Assembly: GCA_029532415.1 (NCBI GenBank)
Contig: JAQOTA010000052.1
Span: forward strand, 3,534,001-3,598,000
DNA: 64,000 nt
DNA from: Marasmius tenuissimus
Taxonomy: Eukaryota; Basidiomycota; Agaricomycetes; Agaricales; Marasmiaceae
Reading direction: 5' to 3'
Shown here: piece after piece, positions 11,386 through 22,600 of the stretch
How the letters are laid out: each line of letters begins with the position of its first letter
Position numbering within the stretch: the stretch's first letter is position 1
Notes under the pieces: model-generated
What the model saw: the letters and a program-made list of their open reading frames with translations, nothing else
Databases searched by the model: none
What the model was told of the DNA's origin: nothing
Translations under genes and position numbers: made by a program

Positions 11386-12574
11386 ATGCCTCGAAGTGCC
11401 ACTCCCTCGGATGCTCAGAACGAATCCCGATGGGCGACTGCTTTGGACATCACTCAGACCGTCTTTACTACCGTCAAGGATATATCGGACGTTATCCCAA
11501 CCGTCCCTTTCCTGAAAGAAGCCGCCGGGTTAGCTTGCGGTCTCCTCGCGGTCATCGACGTAAGTGGCATTCCCTGTCCGTCGTTCGTCACGTACTCAAC
11601 AAATATGGTTTGCAGGGCATGAAACAGAACAAAGACGGCTTCAAAGGGCTTGCTGGTCGGGCTTTCGAAGTGATATACGTTGTCCACAACTCGGTTGAGG
11701 AGCACAAAGACTGGTCTGAATCTATGGAGAGAAACCTCAAACATCTCATGGAGTACGTGCCGATCTTCCCCATTTCCATGGAGAGATACTGATCACAAAC
11801 TTACCAGAACGGTGGAGGCCATCAAGGCGTCTGCAGAGTCCAAGATCAAGAAGGGTGCCCTCTCGCGAATTTGGCGTCTCCACGGCGATAGGGACGAGAT
11901 CGTGAGGTTCGAAAAGCGCCTGGACCAAGTCCTCGGTCTCTTCAACGTATGTTAGACCCGTTCACTCCGAGCATCATTGGCTCCTTGCTAACATTTCCCA
12001 AAATTTTTAGGTGGTAGCAAGCATCGAAACCTATACGAATCTAAGAAAAATCCAACGCGACTGGCATGAAGAGATGGTTCGCTCCCAAGCCATCGACCTA
12101 GAGCCATACGTCGAACGTACACCAGACCAATTACCTTCTCCTCGATCCGAGTCCGACGAGTCGTCCATCCCAGAAACCCCTTCAACCAATCCGTTCCGTC
12201 GTTCTGATTGCCAGTTCAAGAAGCAGAATCAGAACAATTCATCCCCTCCTCCGCCGAAATTCAGTATGTTCGATGGCGCCAGCGGAATCCAAATAGGCGG
12301 ATCGATCTCAGTCAACAATGTCACCGGGAATCAAGTCAACTATTCGAATTCGAACAATTCGAGCTCCAACTCGATGAACTCGTTCAACACGACTCAGAAC
12401 AACGTGGTGAACTCTGGGAATTTCCAGAGTCATATTTCTTCGCCGGGTTGGCACTCTGGTACTAGTGGATGGTCACCTTCGCCAGCGCATCTGCATCAGC
12501 CACCATGGGGAAGGCAACTCTCACCAGTGTACCAACCGCATAACTGGCAATCGAATCTTTACTACCATTCATGA
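11386..12574 (+). CDS. Helical-bundle (MLKL/HeLo-like) protein with Asn/Ser-rich tail
   Basis: Four exons (11386-11559, 11616-11752, 11808-11946, 12011-12574) give 337 residues, with introns in phases 0, 2 and 0. Residues 1-165 are predicted to be almost all helix, with a glycine/alanine-rich hydrophobic second segment (VPFLKEAAGLACGLLAV) and a final amphipathic helix RFEKRLDQVLGLF. This resembles the N-terminal domains of fungal NLR-like and MLKL-like proteins, although that assignment comes from pattern only. Residues 185-337 are low-complexity. They hold FDGASGIQIGGSISVNNVTG, a motif type common next to NACHT proteins in Agaricomycetes, then a run rich in Asn and Ser that could form amyloid. 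No nucleotide-binding domain is present. Four other genes in this window share the module. A role as a cell-death or allorecognition adaptor is inference. Confidence 0.7.
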
Positions 12575-13065
12575 ACGATATGAACCCTCATTGCTTGGCA
12601 TGACCGTCCAGACTCTAGGTCCTCGAATATGTATATCAGTAAAGTTAGATTAAGGAAAAGCTTAATAGTTGTAGCCCTCACCCGTATAATACGATTTTGT
12701 TGAATGTTTTAGTACTTATCCGTCTCATATGGGAGTTTCCAAGGAGTTTCGATACAGTAGGGCTCGCCGGCAACTACCGTTTTGTTCAATCTCCGCTAGT
12801 ATTGAGTCAGAATATGGGGTCAGGCGAAGCTCGCTCTGGCCTTTTCAAGTTCTTATCGACAGTCACATTCGCGATTCATTTCAATCGAACCCTTATTCCA
12901 TTTTTATCTCGGAAAAAAGCTTCCGTCTGGATGAGATGGTGGAATTTCTAATAGCCACGCGCTTCGGCTACCGAGTCGAGACTCGAGGGTTTAAAAGTTG
13001 AAATTTACATACACGGAAAAGCTGCACAATTCACGCTCACGTTCCGCTCTTGCTCTTCTGCATCC
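12575..13065. other. Intergenic spacer
   Basis: It contains the 3' flank of the helical-bundle gene and the promoter of the DUF6534 gene. I see no coding or structural feature here. Confidence 0.45.
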
Positions 13066-15347
13066 ATGACTGACTCGGTTCCGCTGCCTACGACCGTTGG
13101 GTCGCTGCTACTGGGGGCGCTGCTCTCTGCTTTGTAAGTTTACAATTAACTCCTCCGATCGCCAATGTGAGCTGACTAGTTGCATGCAGCCTCTCCGGGA
13201 CAGTCTGCGTTCAGACGTACCTATATCACAAGTTGTACCCGCGCGAATCTTGGAGGTTGAGGAGTTTGGTAGGATATCGCTTGAATTTCTTTCAGTAGAA
13301 ATTGCGAGGGCTAACAATTCGAACGGTCTGGCACGTCTAGGTTCTTGGAGTATGGTACGTGGTCCTCGTTTGCTCTATCGAGTCCTGCGTCCCTTCTTAC
13401 CCCCAATCTTTCTAACGGTAGGGCTCTCGACTCGATCCACACAGCCCTCATATGGAGCGCGTTGTGGGAGTATTTTGTAGCTGAGTTTGGCAACTTCGAT
13501 TATATTGGTAGGATTCCAAGGTGTGTCCAGGGTCGCCCTGTATCGTACGTGTGCGACATTCTGAAAGCGGATACGGCACCTTCGTAGAACATTAGCGGTA
13601 TGTGGTCTCTTGGATACCTCCCACAGCTTGTTACTCACGTAGTTCGACCGTTGTAGTTGAGCGTCGCGTTCACGGTGGCTGTCATTCTTCCATTCTGGTC
13701 GGATTTCTTTCTCATTGGCTCAACCTCAGGCTACTCTCACGTTCTGTGTGCACTGGTACGATCGTACTCGTCTTCCAAGTGTTCATGGACTCACAGGCGT
13801 CCTTAGCTTTCTTGCTCACCGAATCTTCAAATGTGGGTGAACATACGTCTGCTCCGCGTTTTAAGGTTGAACTTTTGTCCAACATCCAGTGAGCCATTCG
13901 AATTGGATAATCACCGTTCCCATTGTAAGTGCCCTCGCACTGCCGTTCAACTCCTCAAGACTTATTGTTGCCTCGACATAGGCCATACTGGCCTTGCTGC
14001 GTCTCTGTGCGTCTAAACACCATGTGTGCGTTTACTAATGCTAACGGTATACTAACATTGATCTACATAGTGGCGGCGATTAGTGAGTGTTTGCACTAAT
14101 CCATGAGTGTTTTCACTGTATGTCGTGTCTCACTGCACTTTGTACGTAGCCAGTACCGTCGAGATGTGAGTCCTCAACTGTGCTCGCCTTCCGTTCGCTG
14201 AAGTACTGCCTTCACCAGGGTCATTCTACAATCATATGATGGATTTGAGAAGAAAATCGGATGGCTTTTCACGCTCGGTCTAGGCCTCTCATCCGGCGTA
14301 GACGTGCTTATAACCATTTCCCTGTTCTACCTTCTCCGCCGTAGTCGCTCCGAATCGTTAGGGTGAGTGATTGTCTCCGATTATCGGACTTACCTCCCAG
14401 GTGGACTGACCAACGTGGGCCATAGAAAATTAAACGATGCTATTGACTCGATGATCATGTACACATTCGAGACCGGCTCTGTAACTGCGTTAGTCGTGGT
14501 CCTTGATCAGCCTTCTCGTCAGCTAACGACGACTATTTAGGGCGGCTACCATTGCTTCGATGATTTGCGTGAGTCCTTTCTCGTAGCCATGAAACGGAGT
14601 TTTCTTACGGTCCCCATATTTGTATGTAGTGGATCTACATCGACCAAACAGCACTAGTCTTCATGGGGTTACACTTCATCATCGGGAAACGTGGGGGACA
14701 TTCAATATTTTTATCTACTCAGCCTGCTGACGTTGATGTCCCTTCCCCCCAAAAAGTCTACGCTAGTTCACTCCTTGTAACGTGAGTACTCCTCGTCAAC
14801 TTTCTGCCTGTACCCTCACTCATCGGGGATGAATTTCAAGCCTCAACACCCGGAAGGAATTGCGCAATCGGAATTGGTCGATCCCCTCACATGTCCGTCG
14901 GAGGTCTCCGACCCTCGAACAAACTACACCGTCCCGCCGAAGGCAAACAACAGGGTACAAATCGGACTTCACGGCTAGTGAGGTATGCATTCAGTTGCTC
15001 GCACGATGACCGGGGAGCTCAGCGGGGATTTTAGCTTCACATCAACATAGAAAGAAGTGTTGACACCACGACGGACTGGGACATTGGTTTACCCCGCCGT
15101 TATGGTCGGGTTCTCATTGGGGACTCTACGAGATCGAAGAATATCGGGTTATCCTTGGTTTAAGGGCATCCTGCTTTCGCAAAACGTAAATGTACAGTCA
15201 TCCCCTACCATTTGGGACGGCCAAATTTTGGTCGCGGATTTACGGTGCATTAGGCCTCCTCTCCCTTCAGTCGTTATATCTAGAAAGTACACATACTTCG
15301 TAAACAAGATGCTTACCACCTCGCTTTGCCCAACGGGAGGGAGCTAG
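13066..15347 (+). CDS. DUF6534-type multi-pass membrane protein (copy A), 3' end disrupted by a MITE
   Basis: The start MTDSVPLPTTVGSLLLGALL is the family hallmark. Later family signatures are YLYHKLYPRE, LDSIHTALIWSALWEYF, HRIFKLS, GWLFTLGL, FMGLHFIIGK and LYASSLLVTLNTRKEL, which mark about seven membrane helices. These are Agaricomycete-specific proteins of unknown function. At least thirteen exons are needed, including micro-exons of 14 (13341-13354), 10 (13588-13597), 12 (14071-14082) and 16 bases (14150-14165). The splice choice around 13690-13800 is uncertain. The last exon, from 15051, runs straight into a transposable element at 15195. The stop at 15345-15347 and the final 50 residues are therefore element-derived, or the true end lies just before it. 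Confidence 0.7.
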
Positions 15348-15848
15348 CTGCGCGATTCGACTATCAGTTGAATTTTTCGTTATCAACTGAAAACCTACCA
15401 TTTGGGACGTGACATCATCACGCTGATAAGCGACCAAAACGCGGAGAGATGCGAGCTATCACGTCATTTACGTGACCTTTGGAATGGTGCTCGACTACCC
15501 CGTTTTGCCCATCTTCGCTATTGCACGTCCCCACTGTGTTCTCTACGTCTCTTAGTCCTCTGAATAGGTAGGGAATGCTATTTATGCTATAATATACATG
15601 TTTAGTGTGTTCTGGACGGCACAGTCCGCTTCGATCGTGTCTCAAAAATTCAATATCAGGCCAAACTGGTTGTATTACCCATTTTTCTTCTCCGGGACTT
15701 CACCAGTGTGGCCACAGTGCTAATACCATGTATATAGGTCATAAACAGATAAGAAAATCACAAGTCCGAGAGGGGACAGCGAAAGAACGCGCCAGGAAAA
15801 GCCGACGTCCCAAATGATGGGGGCATCCCAAATGGTAGGGGATGACTG
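15195..15848. mobile_element. Non-autonomous Tc1/mariner (pogo/Fot1-like) element, MITE
   Basis: The terminal inverted repeats match perfectly over 23 bases (15195-15217 and 15826-15848), begin with CAGTCATCCCC and are flanked on both sides by TA (15193-15194, 15849-15850), the Tc1/mariner target duplication. Just inside are extra copies of CCATTTGGGACGT-like sequence at 15394-15410 and, inverted, at 15805-15820, giving the ends a double-repeat structure. A hairpin with arms TCAGTTGA/TCAACTGA lies at 15363-15390. At 654 bases with only short ORFs and no DDE/D motif, it cannot encode a transposase. The perfect ends suggest recent insertion. Confidence 0.88.
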
Positions 15849-15920
15849 TATGCCTGCATGTTCTGTAATTTACACAATCCCTCACTTCTCGATACATACT
15901 ACTTATAAGCTCGGTAAAGC

Positions 15921-18900
15921 CTACTGCTGCAACAATTTGGCGGAAGCTTCAACATCCTGTGCTGAAGGTCGAGCTCTCGCATCCTGGTGCCAACATTGCT
16001 CGATCAACGCCCAAACATCATCAGAACACCACCCAGCATCTCGTGGTCGACTTGGCCTCGCGCCGAAGTACGCAACCTGTACTATAACCGCCCCTTCAGG
16101 AAGGTTAGAAAACGGCAGTTCCCCTGTAACGAGCTGTTTGCAAAGGTAAGTTTGAAGGACTCTCCGCATTTAGCGCGGATGCGACACACCTCATACACCG
16201 TACACCCATAAGCGTAGATATCTCCTGGTCCGGGGAAGGAGTCTGTTTTCTCCTTGCATGGTTCATCCGGCTCCGTAGTGGGTAAAAGTAGTTCAGGTGC
16301 CATGTAACGAAGAGTTCCGCCGCGGTTGGGATCACTGGGACTAAATGCGGTGCTAATCTCAGCAGCAGCGTTGGCGAGACCGAAGTCGGCTAGACGGCAG
16401 CGTCCGTCTTCGTCAACGAGGATGTTTTGCTGCACGTTCAGCAAGTTCCAGGTGAGCCGATAGATCCTCACGAGGTGATGAAATGTTGGGAGATGATAAC
16501 TCACAGGCTTGATATCTCCATGAACGATCCAAAGTGAATGAAGGTATGCAATCCCAGCAGCAACCTCCTGAATCTACGAAATCCCATCTGTGAGCGGGGT
16601 CTTGAGGTACATTTTCTCCACGCAGTCGGCTTACCGCCGTCAGCCTATCGTAGCCCGGGTTCCTGGTGAGATAATGTTTGATATTTCCGTTCACCATCCA
16701 TGGTGATACGAGACAGAATTCGGCCTGGGAAAACAGCTTGTCGTACACGCCGTATAAAGGCAGAACGTTATCATGGCATAGCTGCGTCCATAGGAGAGCC
16801 TCCTTGCATAGTTGCTACCCGAGTCAACTGTCCGTCAGAGAGGAGTTTGGACATACTCTCGTGCCAGGGGTCTCACATGCATGGTCATCCGAGTTCTATC
16901 CGCACCATCCTGAATAAACACTCGCAGAACCTTCAAGCAGACCTCTTTATCGTTGTATGAGCCTTTGTAGACATCCTATGAATCGTCAGCTTATTCAGTA
17001 TCAGCCCCTAGTCAAGGTCGCTTTGAGTCAACGTACCGAGAAACCGCCGCCCCCAATAGGTCTACCAGGGACATCCCCCGCCAGCTTTATGTCGTTCAAG
17101 AACAAACACTCCGGGAGCACGCGGATTTTTTCGAACAGTAGCCGAAGGTATTTTGTGTACTTCTTCCGGAGCTTGGGGCATTCGCTTGCTTGAATTTCCT
17201 GCAACCAGCCTCTTGAGCATGGAGGTAACGAAAAGTTACCGAAAAGCGCTCACCTTGTGAAGGAAGTTCGCTATGAGTTGTGCCTGATGCGAAGGTAAGT
17301 CTGAATTCAGGGTGGCAGCGCAGCGTTGCTTGTCATTCAACAGTCCTCGGATGTCGTCCTCTGTCTCAATTCGAGGACATGCAATTGGAAGAGGAATCTC
17401 GTTCCCGCTAAGGACGGAGGAGGTAGACGGACAGGCAGAGGTACGGCGGGAGTCGCAATTTGGGCTTTTAGTTTTGATAGGTTTCAAGATCGTTGTCTCG
17501 ACAGGACGCTCCGCAGTCGGCATTGGCTTTAGGATGTCGTCGCCTGTCTTGATTCGAGGCCGTGTGACAGGGCCACGGATGGTTTTCTCTCCTTCAAGCT
17601 CTTGAGAGCTTTCGTCTATCTCTACTCCGTGCGGAGTAACGATCCGAACCTGAGGAGGTTCTGAGTCCTGGTTAGGACCTGAGAGAACGGAGTCTCCCCG
17701 GGTGAAATGGCGGGAAAGTGAAGATGATTTCTTCCTCAATTGAGCCAGCGATTTTCGGGTCAATGTAGTACTAGGTGACTGTCGAACTGTCTTCGTAGGC
17801 GTGGTCTCGTTCTGGTCGTGGCCACACAATACGATGGTGGAAGATGGTTGGGGCCCCGCAGAGATACGCAGGTGAGAATGGTTGTCTGCGCCTTCACCGT
17901 ACAGAGACGGCTCGACATGGCGGTCCTTATTCAGTACCCGCTTTCGGATGTCGTCATCAGCCTTGAATCGAGGCTGCGTAGATCCGCAGGAGATGGTGGT
18001 CTCCGCCTCGCTTCCCCAGCCTTCATCGTCCGTCTCTACTCCCTGTGGGTCGACAATGCGGACTTGTGGTGGGTCGTGATCTGAGGAGGAAGAAACAGAA
18101 CCTTCCAGGGTAGTTTCACTGGATATAGCGCAGGGATGGTTCATTACTTCTCGATGAGAGGAGTTTAGGGTGCGAACGGACGGGTCTCGAGAGACCTGTG
18201 GAGGCGGAGTTTCCTCGCTTTGGCGGAGGGAGTAGGTGGAATGAGAAGGCGAAGGGATCGGGGTATGCGGCTTTGATCTAGTCCTCGTACTTTCCGCTCG
18301 TGGGCAAGCTGGAGATGGGGATCGAATCGCCTGGGTTGAATTCAATCAGGACTTGGTTCGAAGTTCAACTTTGGAAACGCACCCGTGGGAATGGAAGTGA
18401 GTGTTCAACTATGAAGTTACAGAGCACTTTGTCGTCCTTCTCGATTCGGGATTTGTACCTCGATTTGAGGATGAGATTTGTAAGACTGTGCTGTGAGTTT
18501 AGTTGTTCTGCGAGCTCGTTAATGCGATCCAAGGTTCTGTCGACGACCCATAGTGAACATAAAGTAACAGTGATAAAAGGGGATGGTAGATACCTTCGGA
18601 GGAGATGCATGTCCTGATCCGTTATCCTCTCCTCAAGGTCGCTCGTAGAGCAGAGGACTGAGGTGTAGACGGCCTCGCACGATCTTCGAATCAAGTCTGT
18701 CATCCCCGGAACACTCTGGAAATCCGACATAAAAGTCTGCCACGAGTAACAGGGACTATAAAGACTGCTAGAGCTCACCTCACGACCTGCGTAAGAGGCG
18801 TGCATCGAGCACACCTTGCCACATATATCTTTGATGTTGTCGTCGAGACCTGATGAAAGATTTGAAGCGGCGCGTAGCTTTTGGAGAACCAAAGTGTCGG

Positions 18901-19119
18901 GATTCGAGACACCCATCACTATCTGGAGGTTATGGGCAACAAGGAGAACCTGGGAGGGTGTCCTGGCGTTGGGGAAAGACTTCATGAAGCTGCGGTAATC
19001 AATATTTACGCGTCATGGGGTCCGGGGCTTTTGACAATCATTGAATGTACTAGTACGTACCTGACTCACGGGTCCTCCCTCGTGTCGTTGGTGAGGCTTC
19101 CCGTGCTTGACGAGCTCAT
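15921..19119 (-). CDS. Protein kinase with N-terminal helical bundle (MLKL-like layout)
   Basis: Eleven exons (19070-19119, 18779-18989, 18594-18736, 18383-18536, 17254-18330, 17037-17198, 16877-16975, 16635-16814, 16505-16573, 16190-16429, 15921-16133) give 865 residues. Residues 1-186 are predicted helical; the introns after the second, third and fourth exons are in phases 0, 2 and 0, as in the window's other helical-bundle genes. Residues 187-545 are a Ser/Thr/Pro-rich linker with internal repeats (PPQVRIVDPQGVE and PPQVRIVTPHGVE, plus three PR-x-x-DDI units). The kinase domain follows: GGGGFS loop, CLKVL lysine, QLCKEAL glutamate, HGDIKPQN, ADFG, MAPELL. All catalytic residues are present, unlike animal MLKL. 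It belongs to the expanded TKL-like kinases of mushrooms. A signalling or cell-death role is inference. Confidence 0.82.
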
Positions 19120-19646
19120 ATCAAGGCGCCGGCATTGCTAACAGATGTTTGATACCAATAAGCAACCCGAGCGTTCGACATAATAGAGCCTCATCAGACA
19201 GCAACCTTCTTGGGTGGGCACCCAGGCAGTGAGCGCCATGCTACATTTAACACTTTGCTATGGAAAAGACTGTGTCAGCCCTTTGAGAATGCGATACAAC
19301 CTAATAAGATACACGCCTTGAGAGCCTTGCATCTAAGAAAAACGCGCTCTGCGCCCTCCCATCGTCCGCAACAGGCTTTTTGGACTGTCGTCATGAATGT
19401 GAATGACCACAGCAATTCCACACAGAGAAGCGGTACTATGCCCCCATATCTCCGGCGAGGGAAAGGTCAACGATACATAGCTTGGAAAGAAACGCGGGAT
19501 GGCACATGTCCGTTTGCAACCCGTTCTGCCTGCAAATTTTCGTTCGCAAGCGCCCGTGGGTATGTGGCGGTTCTGTTGAAGTCGCGTAATGTCACGTTGT
19601 CACAGTCACGATTCTCAGCTTTCACTCCTCCTTTTACTCACCAACG
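19120..19646. other. Divergent promoter region between kinase and ISWI
   Basis: The two genes start 527 bases apart on opposite strands. The one ORF that crosses this stretch on the plus strand has no recognisable domain and no codon pattern like its neighbours. I see no clear TATA box for either gene. Confidence 0.45.
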
Positions 19647-22600
19647 ATGAGTGTAAGCACTCTGCCTTGTTTCCTCATTCCCTAGCTCATATGTGCTCCA
19701 ATTCAGAACTTTACGACACTAGCACCAGAAGAGGACATCCTGAGCGATGTAGTCCCCAGCAATATCGTTTCTCGTCAAGTGAGCAGGATCATCTCTTTCG
19801 ACTGGGCCTCGCTGACTCTTGACCTTTGTGTATAGCCAAGCCAAGGTGCTGATGGAGAGAGTGAACTAGACGCTATGGAGGAGGATGAGCTGGCTGCAGA
19901 AGAAGCGGTTCGTGGTACTACAAAGTGCTCATTGCTGTCCATAATATTGACCGAGCGTACCTTGTAGGGTCCATCAACATCAACGAGGGACAGGAAAAAC
20001 GCGAAGAAACAGAACAAAGAGAAACGGAAGGAAGCCGAGGACCAGTTACACCAGAAGCGGCAGGAAATGGACAAGGCCAAGGTTCGGGCTTGCCGTCAAC
20101 ACCAATCATGGGCACAGCTGATACGACGCGTTGAAAGATTGCAGACGCGGTGAAACGGTATTCATACCTACTGGGTCAGACAGAACTTTTCAAGCATTTC
20201 GTGGATATCAAGGTCTGTGGTTATTTCAACGAGCTCTAAGCCAATTGGTTTACCTGTGCGACAGCGAGCAAAGGACCCGGAATATGCTGCCATGCTCGAC
20301 GCGCAACCCAAGCCTAAGGGAAGGGGGAGAAAGAAAGCCGTGTACGTCGTCTCTGTTCGTACCAGAATGATCAACCAAGGTCTCATTACTCGCCAACAGT
20401 GACAACAGTGCAAGGCATCGAAAGTCAGAGAAGGAAGAGGACGAAGAAATGTTGAAGGATGGCGAGGCTGCAGTGGACGGGAACGACCAGCCATTCGTCT
20501 TTGAAGAATCGCCGAGCTGTAGGTCTGACTTTTACGGTTTCTCTCACGCAGCTGAACGGTTTGCTCCCAGACATAACCGGAACGATGCGAGCGTACCAGC
20601 TACAAGGCCTGAACTGGATGGTTTCGTTACACCACAATGGGTTGAATGGGATTCTGGCTGACGAAATGGTACGACACTTGCTCTTTGTGGCTCTGACACA
20701 GCTCATTCCTCTTCTAGGGTCTCGGTAAAACGCTCCAAACTATTTCGTTCCTTGCCTACCTCAAACATTACCGAGAAATCCGTGGCCCACATCTCATTGT
20801 CGTTCCAAAATCTACCTTGCAGAATTGGCGCCGCGAATTTGAAAAGTGGACGTCAGACTTCAAGGCAGTCGTTTTGACTGGCTCGGGAGATGAGCGTAAG
20901 ACCATCATTCAAGAGCAGCTTATGTCACAGGACTTTGAGGTGTGCATAACCTCGTATGAGATATGTCTCATCGAGAAAGGTGCCCTCAAGAAGTTCTCAT
21001 TCGAGTACATCGTCATCGACGAAGCACACCGAATCAAGAATGTGGACTCAATGCTCTCGCACGTAGTTCGTGACTTCATGTCGCGTGGAAGGCTCCTCAT
21101 CACCGGAACACCTCTGCAAAACAACTTGCAGGAACTGTTTTCGTTGCTCAACTTTATATGTCCAGAGATCTTCTCGAACTACTCAGATTTGGATAGCTTC
21201 TTGCATAAGGACTCCGCAGAGGGAGGCGGAGAGGAACAGGAAGAGGAGAATAGCAAGAAGGTTGTTGAGGCGCTGCACAAGATTCTTCGTCCGTTTTTAC
21301 TTCGAAGAGTCAAAGCGGACGTGGAGAAGAACTTATTGCCGAGTACGTGCTGAACATTCGGTGGTTTTTTGTACTGTCTTCTGACGTCTAGCTGTCTACA
21401 GAGAAGGAGATCAACATCTACGTCGGCCTCACGGAGATGCAGAGGAAGTGGTATCGATCGGTACTGGAGAAAGATATCGATGCTGTGAACGGATTGACAG
21501 GGAAGAAGGAAGGCAAAACTCGCCTTATGAACATGGTTATGCAGGTAATTGACTCTCCACTTTGGACGTTGCCCGTTTGCCGACTTTCGTTCTTTACAGC
21601 TCCGCAAAGTTACATGCCATCCTTACCTCTTCGATGGAGCCGAGCCTGGACCACCATACACGACTGACGAGCACCTGGTCGACAACTCGGGCAAGATGAT
21701 CATCCTGGACAAGCTTCTCAAGTCTATGAAAGAGAAGGGCTCTCGAGTCCTGATTTTCAGTCAGATGAGTCGAGTCTTGGATATATTGGAGGATTACTGT
21801 CTGTTCAGGAGCTACAGTACGTTCTCGTTCTTTGTTTATCGAGATACTCCGGCCCATGGCTTTTCCGTCCCTTTTCCCCCGCAGAGTACTGCCGTATTGA
21901 TGGTGGAACCGCTCACGATGACCGTATCACTGCTATCGACGAGTACAACAAGCCAGATAGCGACAAGTTCATATTCTTGCTCACGACGCGTGCCGGAGGA
22001 CTCGGTATCAACTTGACGACGGCTGATATCGTCGTGTTGTATGACAGTGATTGGTATGTCGTTTCTGCTTCGCCCAAGGGTGCACTGTTGCTCATCGATC
22101 TTTCCAGGAATCCCCAGGCTGATCTGCAAGCTATGGATCGTGCTCATCGTATCGGCCAGACCAAGCAGGTCTACGTCTTCCGTCTCATTACGGAGGGAAG
22201 CGTGGAGGAGCGAATGTTGGAAAGAGCTGCCCAGAAGCTTAGGTTGGACCAGTTAGTCATCCAGCAAGGCCGGACGCAGCAGTCGAAGGGCGAGTTCTTT
22301 TTCTTCTTTCTGCGTAGTGGTACTGACACTGACCTCTTGCTATTGACAGCCGCGAACAAAGACGAGCTATTAGATATGATCACTCACGGTGCAGAGAAGA
22401 TTATACAGTCGTCCGAGGAGTACGTCGTCTCCAGTCACTACGCCATGACGCCATTCTCACCCATCTTTGCAGATTGATGATCAACGACGACATCGATGCT
22501 ATCATTCAACGCGGGGAGGAACGTACCAGCGAGCTGAACAGCAAGTACCAGGAACTCAATTTTGAGGATTTGAACAACTTCAAGTCGGATGCTTCCGTGC

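Noticed and set aside
15418..15817. Short ORFs inside the MITE as a transposase remnant
   Set aside because: Neither strand shows a DDE/D catalytic pattern or helix-turn-helix motif.
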